A stretch of 64,000 nucleotides of DNA from an uncultured Muribaculaceae bacterium (GTDB taxonomy: Bacteria > Bacteroidota > Bacteroidia > Bacteroidales > Muribaculaceae): the NCBI GenBank assembly GCA_910588035.1, contig CAJUPY010000003.1:1-64000 (forward strand). The letters are read 5' to 3'. Position numbers and translations under genes: made by a program. Positions 1 to 7,080 of this stretch are shown one piece after another. The notes under the pieces are model-generated. The model saw only the letters and a program-made list of their open reading frames with translations. It had not been told where the DNA came from and searched no databases. Position 1 is the stretch's first letter. Each line of letters starts with the position of its first letter.

Positions 1-51
1 AGCATTTCATTCGTAACGAAAAGGTCGTGGGTTCGAGTCCCACTCGCGGCT
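1..51 (+). tRNA. tRNA-Thr (anticodon CGT), 3' part
   Basis: Only the 3' two thirds of the tRNA lie in the window. The anticodon stem is at 5-9/17-21, with an imperfect last pair. The seven-base loop at 10-16 has anticodon CGT at 12-14, the T arm is at 27-43 and the acceptor strand at 44-50, with discriminator T at 51. CCA is not encoded. CGT reads ACG (Thr). The 5' part is outside the window, so the acceptor stem cannot be checked. Confidence 0.85.
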
Positions 52-57
52 CAAGTC

Positions 58-93
58 AAAGAGGTTGCAAACAAGCGCAGCCTCTTTTCTTTA
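58..93 (+). terminator. Rho-independent terminator after tRNA-Thr
   Basis: An 11-bp stem (AAAGAGG.. paired with ..CCTCTTT, one G-U pair) closes over a short loop and runs into a T-rich stretch (TTTTCTTT). It lies just after the tRNA and would end its transcript. Confidence 0.7.
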
Positions 94-159
94 TAACCTG
101 CTGAAAAACATAAACAAAGCATAGCGTTTAGTATATATAATATCACTTGTGATCGGAAT

Positions 160-438
160 ATGAAACGTGAAATTGAGAAAATGCTCAGGGAGCGTGACGA
201 ACTTAACAGGCTCTATCACACACAGGCATACCGAGGTCTGAAATATGCGGCTTTGGGAGTCATCGCAGTCGTGATCGCTATGTTGTTCGCTATGGTGATC
301 TGGGTTGAAGAATTGTCGCCGAAAGCCGTGACCGTTTTACGTGGCTGTGCCGGAGCAGGTGCTCTGATCTTTGTAATTCTTATCGGAATACTTTCTTATC
401 GCGTCAATAGCCGGTATATTGAAAACCGGAGAAAATAG
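160..438 (+). CDS. Small membrane protein, two TM segments
   Basis: A 92-residue protein of unknown function. The first 20 or so residues are charged and helical (KREIEKMLRERDE), followed by a hydrophobic segment at about 29-48 and a second at about 61-80, with a basic C-terminus. That pattern fits a small inner-membrane hairpin protein with a cytosolic helical N-terminus. The ATG at 160 is the first in frame. It stands alone between the tRNA terminator and the AT-rich cassette, and its base composition matches the chromosomal genes rather than the cassette. I do not recognise the family. Confidence 0.6.
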   Translation: MKREIEKMLRERDELNRLYHTQAYRGLKYAALGVIAVVIAMLFAMVIWVEELSPKAVTVLRGCAGAGALIFVILIGILSYRVNSRYIENRRK

Positions 439-569
439 TTCCTTCCCGTAAAACGAACCTGTGTCAGTCTGAATCTGTTTTATTTTGAGAAGTAAGTGAA
501 ATTCTCAAGATAATATCAAGAAATGCCATTGTCAGATAAAGAAACGCAGTCGTTTTGCAACGTCTATTA
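439..569. other. Left edge of the AT-rich cassette
   Basis: No gene is visible. A short inverted repeat (TTGAGAA at 485-491, TTCTCAA at 502-508) sits between the convergent small membrane gene and the last cassette gene. It lacks a U-tract, so a terminator role is weak. Base composition drops at about this point and stays low up to about 6560. Confidence 0.4.
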
Positions 570-1286
570 TCAGCCTGGAGAAACTCTGGAAATTTGATGC
601 AGAGTAATGTTTTCTGATTTAGCCGCATTTATAGCGAATTTCAAGATCCTTAAAATGCCTGGTGCCCTACGTTTTATAGTCGATAGACTTAATCCGTTAA
701 GATAATCGTTTAAGATTGCGTCGTTTGAAAGTAAGTCACGAACAATGGAACCGTAGAACGAGTCTCTTAAAATGGACCTTGCAATAAACGCTGCTCTGTC
801 AGTCTGATTAAGTTCAACGTATATATATCCAAAACAGCTCAAATACCAAGAGCTATAATATTGGAAAGTCAGCCCTAATTGTTTAGAGGTTTTGATTTGA
901 TTTTCGCCATATTTTCGCAATGAATACTCTGTTTGAGATTTGCAGTATTGAGGGAATAAGCGTCCAATTTCGACAAAACTGTAACCGGGATTATTATTCT
1001 CGATAAAAACGGAGCACATTTCGATCTCTGCCGCAGAGAATGAGCTGCTTTGAGTCATATCTTCTGTTGTAATCTGAGGATAATCCCACGATATGATAAA
1101 ATATAAGTATTCTTCAAATGAAATATCAAGTATGCTCCGAATGTATTTACGAAGCATAAGTAAAGGGATGTTGTATGAATAATCATCCAACATTTTTTCG
1201 TTTACTTGATTTTCCAATGAACGGTAAAAGAACGACTCTATTATGTTTTGGTTACTCAACGGAAAGTAGGGTTTTGAGTTGCGCAA
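570..1286 (-). CDS. Cassette protein of unknown function
   Basis: About 238 residues and the last gene of the six-gene cassette. It is mixed helical and rich in aromatic residues, with no motif I can assign. Near the C-terminus a segment of the form SxxTIKRRxxxILRILKF looks like a small helix-turn-helix unit of a kind seen at the ends of some restriction-system proteins; that is an impression only. The start is uncertain. The frame opens with TTG at 1286, giving a 35-base overlap with the preceding ParB-like gene. TTG at 1259 would give an 8-base overlap, and the first ATG is at 1193. The tight linkage argues for a role in the same process as the helicase and nuclease. Confidence 0.6.
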   Translation of the reverse strand: MRNSKPYFPLSNQNIIESFFYRSLENQVNEKMLDDYSYNIPLLMLRKYIRSILDISFEEYLYFIISWDYPQITTEDMTQSSSFSAAEIEMCSVFIENNNPGYSFVEIGRLFPQYCKSQTEYSLRKYGENQIKTSKQLGLTFQYYSSWYLSCFGYIYVELNQTDRAAFIARSILRDSFYGSIVRDLLSNDAILNDYLNGLSLSTIKRRAPGILRILKFAINAAKSENITLHQISRVSPG

Positions 1287-2238
1287 AAAGTTTTTTCAGC
1301 TCAGTTGAAAGTCCCACATCCGTAATATTTTGACGAAGAGACATGTTTTCATTAGCGATGGTTATATTGAAATTTTTAACTTTTGCAGTGAGATTCGCCA
1401 ATTTGCTATCGCTTTCGACAAGTTCAACAGCGTCATCAAGAGACATAGTCTCATTGATGAATCCTTGTATTGCTTCATCAGCAACTTCACCTTCTGCCCC
1501 AACAATCTTACCGACTTTACGAATTTCTTTCGCGTCAGTGAATTTTTCGTCTTTTATACGTTCAAGTATAGTTTCTATAATAGAAAATTGAGGGTAATTC
1601 TCGTTAGCTTTTTGAATTGCACCGTTTTTAACCAATTCGAAATAATAGCTCCATTTATCACGCACAAGGTCGTCGTTGTTTACCATAAGTTCGTAGGTTG
1701 CGATATATTTATGAGCCGATGCACGCGTTAGTCCAAGCTCATCGGCAATCGCATCAATCTTCTTGCGCGAAGTAGTCATTCTGCGCTGAAGATATGCGGC
1801 TTGTTCGAAAGGAGACCATGGCGTTTTGCCGATAATATGCATTGTTCCAAGCATTGAAAATATTTGATCGGCAGAAATACTAGAGGGGAGTACTATGGCA
1901 CGAATAGAAGCCCAATTGATTGCATCTTCATCTTTCAATAAAAGGCGATAAGCGGCAAGACGACTGTTTCCTTCAAGAACAACATTATCCTTTACAAAAA
2001 TAGGCTCGATTAATCCGCCATTAACGCGTATGCTGTTTTTCAATTCCTTGACATGTTCAAGAGATTGCATTTTTTTCTCTATTTGCTCTTGAGTTGGATT
2101 TTCTCCATACTCAGATTCTATGATGCTATGTATACGAGGGTTGTCGGGATAATATAACAGATCTATGACTTTTAGATCTGTTTCAAGAGCCTCAACTACT
2201 ACTCCCTCTATTCGTAAAAATTTTTTAGTCTGTTCCAT
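1252..2238 (-). CDS. ParB/Srx-fold domain protein (second of two)
   Basis: 328 residues. The N-terminal ParB-like domain carries DNPRI at 32-36 and the box EGNSRL at 89-94, where classical ParB has a GERR-type CTP/phosphate-binding motif. A helix-turn-helix-like stretch follows at about 160-180 (DELGLTRASAHKYI). The rest is helical with a coiled-coil-like tail. ParB-like domains of this type occur in plasmid partition proteins but also as free-standing proteins in DNA modification and restriction loci. The latter fits here, because the start codon overlaps the stop of the SNF2 helicase gene by one base and there is no ParA partner. Together with the gene at 4107-5141 the cassette has two diverged copies. 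Confidence 0.8.
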   Translation of the reverse strand: MEQTKKFLRIEGVVVEALETDLKVIDLLYYPDNPRIHSIIESEYGENPTQEQIEKKMQSLEHVKELKNSIRVNGGLIEPIFVKDNVVLEGNSRLAAYRLLLKDEDAINWASIRAIVLPSSISADQIFSMLGTMHIIGKTPWSPFEQAAYLQRRMTTSRKKIDAIADELGLTRASAHKYIATYELMVNNDDLVRDKWSYYFELVKNGAIQKANENYPQFSIIETILERIKDEKFTDAKEIRKVGKIVGAEGEVADEAIQGFINETMSLDDAVELVESDSKLANLTAKVKNFNITIANENMSLRQNITDVGLSTELKKLFAQLKTLLSVE

Positions 2239-3704
2239 TATTCAGATATATTGAGTATGTTTCTAATCAAATGGGAATAACTGTAATCGGCGTTGGCACG
2301 GTATACTGAGATATTATTATCACCCTGTGCTAGAAAGGCCGCTTGCTGCTTGGCGAACAAGAGCATGTCAATCCAGTAATCGATGCTGTCTTTAACCAAC
2401 AAATTATAAATGTGGCAATCTTTTGTCTGTGAGAATCTGTGTATTCGATCTTGTGCTTGCAGATAGTCATCAAGGTTAAAACCTCGGTCGTAAAAAATCG
2501 CGTGATTGGCATTAGTCAAGGTAAGACCTTCTTTTGCAGATTGCGGAGTCGCGAATAGAATAGAAGCGGTGCCTGACTTGAATAACCTAACTGATTTATC
2601 ACGGTCAACCATATTCATTTTACCAGTGATTTTCACTGCGCCAAACGATCTATATTTTGAAGTGAAGTAATCAATGTTATCAGTGAAAATACTCCATACA
2701 ATAACACTCTCACCTGCACTGAGTATGTCTTTTAGTAGTATGTCCAATTGAATTTCTTTAGCTGAAACACAAGAATAAGCTTCGTCAATCAGAGCCGGGT
2801 TAGATGTGATTTGGACAAGCCTTAGCAATCTTTTAATGGCTTCAGGAGATTCATCAAGTATTGTAGTGTCTCCTTTTTGCACTGATAGTTGCATTTCAGT
2901 CCTAACGGTTTCATACATGTTTTTTTGTACTCTTTCGAACGGAACTGAAATAGAATGATATATCTTCTGAGGTAAAGAAATGATACCGCTGTTTTTAGTC
3001 TCTCGAACAGTAAACTCTTTAATCTTATTAAAAATTGAAGATACATTAGCCTCAAAAGACAGAGCCTTATTTTTGTCTTCTTCCAAGTCATTTGAAAGGT
3101 CGCAGTCAGTTTTGAAGGTTTTAAAATCTTCACCGAGACTTTTTCCCTTGTCAAGGAAAAAAATTTGTGCCCAGATGTCATAGGGACGATTAGCCACAGG
3201 TGTACCTGTCATAATAATCCTTCTAACAAAGAGAGACGATAATTCAAAAAAATCCTTGGTCAGTTTTGTCTCAGGATTTTTGATTTTGGTTGACTCATCA
3301 ATAATAATGCCTACGTTACGGGTTTGTAGAAATAACTTCAATCGCTCTTTTTCGGAACTAACAGTCTCAAAATTGGTAATTATGACTCTGACCGGGCTAT
3401 TAAAGATATAGAAATTATCTCCTCTCTTTGATGAAAGAAGATCAGGAGACAATGTCGTATGGTTCCCAAATTCGCTTATCCAATTAAGAACTAAAGTTTT
3501 TTTTGTAACAATTATAACGGTATCAATGCCATTGCTCAACCAATGAAGCAAGATGTCAATTGCAATTTTGGTTTTCCCTAAACCTTGTTCATGGAAGATT
3601 GCTCCGTATTCCAAGTTTTTTATAGCGTCTACAGCTTCTTTTTGATACTTGAATGCTTCAAATTTAGCTGTAGAATCGAATAATTCATCGTAAATTACAG
3701 ACAT
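2238..3704 (-). CDS. SNF2/superfamily 2 DNA helicase-type ATPase
   Basis: 488 residues, a compact SF2 enzyme. The Walker A motif GLGKT is at 41-45, motif II DEST at 136-139, motif III TGTP at 166-169, motif V-like region KEGLTLT near 391, and motif VI QAQDRIHRFSQ at about 416-426. The last is the form typical of SNF2 translocases. It has little beyond the two RecA-like lobes, so DNA target choice probably comes from partners. The gene overlaps the nuclease gene upstream by 10 bases and the second ParB-like gene by one base. Expected role (family knowledge): ATP-driven DNA translocation or remodelling. That it powers the adjacent nuclease is inference. Confidence 0.88.
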   Translation of the reverse strand: MSVIYDELFDSTAKFEAFKYQKEAVDAIKNLEYGAIFHEQGLGKTKIAIDILLHWLSNGIDTVIIVTKKTLVLNWISEFGNHTTLSPDLLSSKRGDNFYIFNSPVRVIITNFETVSSEKERLKLFLQTRNVGIIIDESTKIKNPETKLTKDFFELSSLFVRRIIMTGTPVANRPYDIWAQIFFLDKGKSLGEDFKTFKTDCDLSNDLEEDKNKALSFEANVSSIFNKIKEFTVRETKNSGIISLPQKIYHSISVPFERVQKNMYETVRTEMQLSVQKGDTTILDESPEAIKRLLRLVQITSNPALIDEAYSCVSAKEIQLDILLKDILSAGESVIVWSIFTDNIDYFTSKYRSFGAVKITGKMNMVDRDKSVRLFKSGTASILFATPQSAKEGLTLTNANHAIFYDRGFNLDDYLQAQDRIHRFSQTKDCHIYNLLVKDSIDYWIDMLLFAKQQAAFLAQGDNNISVYRANADYSYSHLIRNILNISE

Positions 3705-4114
3705 ATTAGATCAAAAAATTCCGAGTCATTAATAAGATGAAATACAATATTGCAACTTTCGTATTCTTCAATCTTATGATTGATATAATTGAATAAACTG
3801 TTGGATGCTAAAAAAGGCACGCTTAAAATTATATGCCTTTCGCCTTGGAACAGTTTACATTCCGAAATATAAGAATCAATCTGTTTATCGGTGTGAGGTG
3901 TATGTAAGTCAGACTCTGTTTTGGCCTCACCGATGATGATTTTGCAATCATCTTTATAAAATACATCTGGAAAGTGACCGCCGACAACCCGAGACGTGCG
4001 AGTGTTGTAATCGAACAAGTCTGCTTCAATAAACTCATGCCAACAATCAGGCATAGTCTCAATGTATGAAACTATACGGCGAACCAATTCTTTATGTTGC
4101 CATGATTCAGCCAT
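3695..4114 (-). CDS. PD-(D/E)XK-type nuclease domain protein
   Basis: A 139-residue single-domain protein. An N-terminal helix with E9 is followed by GGHFPDVFY, with the acidic residue D50, and then by GEAK, with E63 and K65. This E...PD...ExK spacing is the core of the restriction-endonuclease-like fold. No other domain fits in this length. The gene overlaps the upstream ParB-like gene by 8 bases and the helicase gene by 10, so it is probably translated with both. It could be the cutting subunit of a modification-dependent or modification-blocked restriction system. Cleavage activity is inferred from the motif only. Confidence 0.7.
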   Translation of the reverse strand: MAESWQHKELVRRIVSYIETMPDCWHEFIEADLFDYNTRTSRVVGGHFPDVFYKDDCKIIIGEAKTESDLHTPHTDKQIDSYISECKLFQGERHIILSVPFLASNSLFNYINHKIEEYESCNIVFHLINDSEFFDLICL

Positions 4115-5141
4115 TTTGGATAGTTTTTATGCTATCAAGAATAACATTTAGTTGACTTGCGAGTGATTGAAGGTGAAAAATCCGTTCTTGTGTTTCTTCA
4201 GAATCTACGGTTGCAAGCCGTTTAATTTCTGAAATCGATGGGTCACTTGAGATTATCTTTTTGTAGAGTTGAAAAACCAATACATGGTACGGATATTTGC
4301 TAAGATCGGCAGTGTTGAGCTCAGCTGCGTTTAAAATCTTCTCTGCTTCGCCAAGATTAGTGCGGAGAAATTTTGCCTTGGCCTCATCGTTCGCCAACAC
4401 TTTTGGCAGAAGTCGAACACGTTGGGCTGTATCTATGTTGCCATCAGCGACCCAATGTGCAAAATCAGATAAATCAAAACCGGCTTTGCGAATGCTATGT
4501 TGAATTGCATTGGACTGAAATTCCATAAATTTTGAGAACTCTCTAATATCGAATCGACGATTGCGTTTAGTCTTAACATATGGTCGGTAATAAGTTTCCA
4601 TATATTGATAAGCGGCTATGCTACGTTGTATTTCTGTTCTGCCTCCACCGCATAGGGAAACAATCGTATTCAAAGGCATGTGCTCAATTTCGCTGAGTTG
4701 CCACAGGTATTTGGCCTTTGAATATGGATCCCAGGCACGGGGACCTACAAGGTGAGATTGCAGCCTGATTTCATGTTTCTTCTCATTTTCAAGATTATCG
4801 TACACAATGGCTGGAATAGTGTCCCATATTCCAGAAGTATCATTGTTTTGGAAGTCTTTGAAAATTTGTAAACGGGTATTCCCCTCAATAGCGACATAGC
4901 TGCCGTCGGACTCATGAGAAACAATTATCGGGTGTATAATGCCGCCACATTTTTTAATTGAGTCACGCAGTGAAGTATAAGATGTCGTGGCATCTTGCAT
5001 GTTGGAACTGTTGGAGAGAGCCAAGGCTATGTGAGCCGCGGTTATAGAGTCTGCGGAAATATGATCGAGATAATTTTTAATGCGAGGATTGTCTCGATCA
5101 AGCAGAATTTTGTCAATAGGTAGATTCTCGTGACGTGGCAT
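4107..5141 (-). CDS. ParB/Srx-fold domain protein (first of two)
   Basis: 344 residues. The N-terminal ParB-like domain has DNPRI at 17-21 and EGNTRL at 86-91, matching the same two boxes in the second ParB-like protein at 1252-2238. The remaining 200 residues are mainly helical and include a possible DNA-binding segment around 160-190. It starts two bases after the radical SAM gene ends, and its stop overlaps the nuclease gene by 8 bases. The paired ParB-like proteins share only the domain core, so they are diverged paralogues or independently recruited. A DNA-site or modified-base sensing role is inference. Confidence 0.8.
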   Translation of the reverse strand: MPRHENLPIDKILLDRDNPRIKNYLDHISADSITAAHIALALSNSSNMQDATTSYTSLRDSIKKCGGIIHPIIVSHESDGSYVAIEGNTRLQIFKDFQNNDTSGIWDTIPAIVYDNLENEKKHEIRLQSHLVGPRAWDPYSKAKYLWQLSEIEHMPLNTIVSLCGGGRTEIQRSIAAYQYMETYYRPYVKTKRNRRFDIREFSKFMEFQSNAIQHSIRKAGFDLSDFAHWVADGNIDTAQRVRLLPKVLANDEAKAKFLRTNLGEAEKILNAAELNTADLSKYPYHVLVFQLYKKIISSDPSISEIKRLATVDSEETQERIFHLQSLASQLNVILDSIKTIQNG

Positions 5142-5143
5142 AA

Positions 5144-6556
5144 TTACATATCTTTAAGCCAAAGGCTTGGGTTGACTAAATCTCTAAGCCGATAATTAAA
5201 CATTTCGAGCAATTCAGACTTATGCTGTTGGAATTTGTTTAAAAATAACAGGACAGACTTCAATGGTCGACAAATTGTTTTATCCTTGTAATAATCATTT
5301 TCAAAATCGACCACAAAATCCTCATATGACTTTATTGGTTTATCTATCTTTATTCCTAAGGTGTGTTCCTCCCAAAAGGTTTGATTTCGATAGCAGAATT
5401 CCCAAAAGGACATTTTTTTGTAAAATCCTGGTTGATTACACCACCGGGCAATTTGAACATAGATATTGCTCAACTCATGGTTATGATAATCTTCATGACG
5501 CATTATATATCCTAAGCAGCCATATTGCATAAGAATTTTTATTCGTTGGAAAATTTCCCATACGTCTTGATAAAGTCGGTCATCGTTATCAGGGGTGAGC
5601 TTGAAACCACAGAAAAGATAAAATTTAGTCTCCTTTTTATTATGTCGTTTCCAAATTTTAAGTGCCTTTTCAATTTTTGATCGATCTGACCAATTATCGA
5701 AGGCGAAAATATAATCGCCGTGATATTTACACTTGGATAGAGTTTCTGCAATCTCTTCACCATATGGACTTTCAGCCAATATACGTTCATCAAGTCCCTG
5801 TCGAAATTGGAATGGTCGTCCAGTCTCTTGTAATTCTTTAAGAAGAGGACGCCAGACCCGAGGGGAGGACGCGAGGAAATTATCGTCCCATAGATAAATG
5901 TATGGACGTTTCAGTTTACCGTTTTCATCTCTTTCATTATCCAAAAAACATTCTAATTTAGAATGTGGAATAATCCTTCGTTCAAGCCGATTGACACAGA
6001 AAGGACACTGACGAAAACAACCTCTTGTCAGGAATCCTATTGAATAATAGAGATAATCCTTATAATAGCTTTTCTTTTTCCCTTCTCGAATGCGGTTCTC
6101 GACAAACGGCTTGTATAGGTCATAAAACGGCATTTGATGAGCCATTGAAATGCCCATTTCTTTACCTTCTCGCATATTGGGATAACGATTGAGGAACTCA
6201 TCGTTTTCAAGCCGAGCCATATCTTCTATACGGCATTGTACGAAATGCTCGTCATTACTTTCCAAAGCATAAAATCCGGTTCCACCCCAACGGAACTTAG
6301 ACCTTTTGCCTTTTTGGATTTCTTTTTCAAGATTGAAAAATTTAGGGTTTTTGGTAAATGAAAATACTTTGCTGATGTATATTAAATTGTATTCAGAGAT
6401 GTCTTCATCTTCCGATTCAATAAGCCTGAAGCAGATGTTATGGTCGTGAAGGAATCCCGCCAGTTTTAGTAATGCAAGATTTGGATGACGAGTACCGCCA
6501 TCCAATAGATCTGCATCGACGAGAGCCACTACAAATTGTTTCTTGTTTCCCGACAT
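5144..6556 (-). CDS. Radical SAM protein, B12-binding-type architecture
   Basis: 470 residues. The N-terminal 60 or so residues (ALVDADLLDGGTRHPNLALL and following) look like the Rossmann-type lead domain of B12-binding radical SAM enzymes, although I see no DxHxxG cobalamin motif. The radical SAM cluster motif CX3CX2C is at C180, C184 and C187 inside TRGCFRQCPFC, so the protein should bind a 4Fe-4S cluster and S-adenosylmethionine. A SPASM/TRAM-like extension is not evident. It is the first gene of the cassette, behind the structured leader. From its neighbours a nucleic-acid base modification role is plausible, but the substrate cannot be read from the sequence. Confidence 0.82.
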   Translation of the reverse strand: MSGNKKQFVVALVDADLLDGGTRHPNLALLKLAGFLHDHNICFRLIESEDEDISEYNLIYISKVFSFTKNPKFFNLEKEIQKGKRSKFRWGGTGFYALESNDEHFVQCRIEDMARLENDEFLNRYPNMREGKEMGISMAHQMPFYDLYKPFVENRIREGKKKSYYKDYLYYSIGFLTRGCFRQCPFCVNRLERRIIPHSKLECFLDNERDENGKLKRPYIYLWDDNFLASSPRVWRPLLKELQETGRPFQFRQGLDERILAESPYGEEIAETLSKCKYHGDYIFAFDNWSDRSKIEKALKIWKRHNKKETKFYLFCGFKLTPDNDDRLYQDVWEIFQRIKILMQYGCLGYIMRHEDYHNHELSNIYVQIARWCNQPGFYKKMSFWEFCYRNQTFWEEHTLGIKIDKPIKSYEDFVVDFENDYYKDKTICRPLKSVLLFLNKFQQHKSELLEMFNYRLRDLVNPSLWLKDM

Positions 6557-6612
6557 TTCAATACGGATACAGTATTGTTTCCTTTGTGGCCATGCAGCTC
6601 CTCGACGTGACC

Positions 6613-6936
6613 CTAAACAAAAAAAGCGTAGGAACTGTATCGGTTGCTCGTCCTACAGCTAAAGGCTCTGGTATGCCCGAAAAGTCGAACGAGCAACACG
6701 CAGAGCCTACGCCGTATGATATTATGATACACCGAAGAGGACGTGTCATTGAGACATGATCCGCCAAGGGTATTGATAATCATACCCGAAGGCGTCCACT
6801 GTTGCCTCATTCTTGACTTTTCTTTTGAATTTACCAGATTCTTAGCTGCCAAGAACAAAGCGCCAATAAACGCTTTATAATATGTCTGACCTACCCATTG
6901 CCCGGCCCTGAGAAAGAGCCGCACGGCGTAAGCCGT
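6613..6936 (-). ncRNA. Structured leader RNA / attenuator of the cassette
   Basis: This stretch lacks a convincing gene but is dense in complementary segments. Read on the minus strand, a GCCGTG-type hairpin comes first (6920-6935). A hairpin GGGTAT/ATACCC (6768-6786) follows. A long stem then pairs 6706-6712 with 6626-6632 and 6689-6697 with 6643-6651, and runs directly into seven Us (6625-6619). A competing pairing (6701-6707 with 6664-6670) exists within it. The layout is that of an intrinsic terminator with an alternative fold, about 60 nt before the radical SAM start. From memory, similar sequence occurs in Bacteroidales conjugative elements; this is unverified. Reading frames inside it start at GTG or lack support. 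Confidence 0.5.
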
Positions 6937-6938
6937 GG

Positions 6939-6946
6939 CAAATATA
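6939..6946 (-). promoter_or_regulatory. -7 box TATATTTG of the cassette leader
   Basis: Minus-strand TATATTTG matches the Bacteroidota -7 element TAnnTTTG exactly. A good -33 TTTG at 19-21 bases is not seen; only T-rich sequence lies there. Transcription would begin about 6930 and run through the structured leader into the radical SAM gene. Confidence 0.5.
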
Positions 6947-7080
6947 GGAATTTTTTATGAGAAAACGGTGGTTGAATTTATCAATCTTATTAAAATCGGC
7001 CCTGTATGTCTGATGTGGTGACGGGCGAACCGTGGTCGGTTTAAAAATGTTTTAATTTGAGTATTTAGATTAAAAAAGTT
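6947..7080 (+). promoter_or_regulatory. Upstream region of the efflux gene
   Basis: No gene is visible. A near-match to the -7 box (TTAATTTG, 7052-7059) lies 21 bases before the ATG at 7081. Composition returns toward the chromosomal level in this stretch, so the right edge of the AT-rich cassette is near 6950. The tRNA 3' end at 31-51 has no direct copy here. Confidence 0.35.

Noticed and set aside
31-51. tRNA 3' end as a left attachment site with a copy at the right edge
   Set aside because: No repeat of this sequence was found between 6560 and 7080.
1330-1731. Plus-strand open frames inside the second ParB-like gene
   Set aside because: They are antisense to a gene with clear motifs and have no domain or start site of their own.
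6558-6767. Open frame of 69 codons ahead of the radical SAM gene
   Set aside because: It crosses the same terminator stem and shows no recognisable domain.
6613-6924. Open frame of 103 codons in the leader region
   Set aside because: It starts at GTG inside a hairpin, ends in the terminator-like stem and shows no protein features; RNA structure explains the region better.
6910-6940. Hairpin with GTAA loop resembling group II intron domain V
   Set aside because: The catalytic triad and bulge pattern are missing and no reverse transcriptase gene is present.
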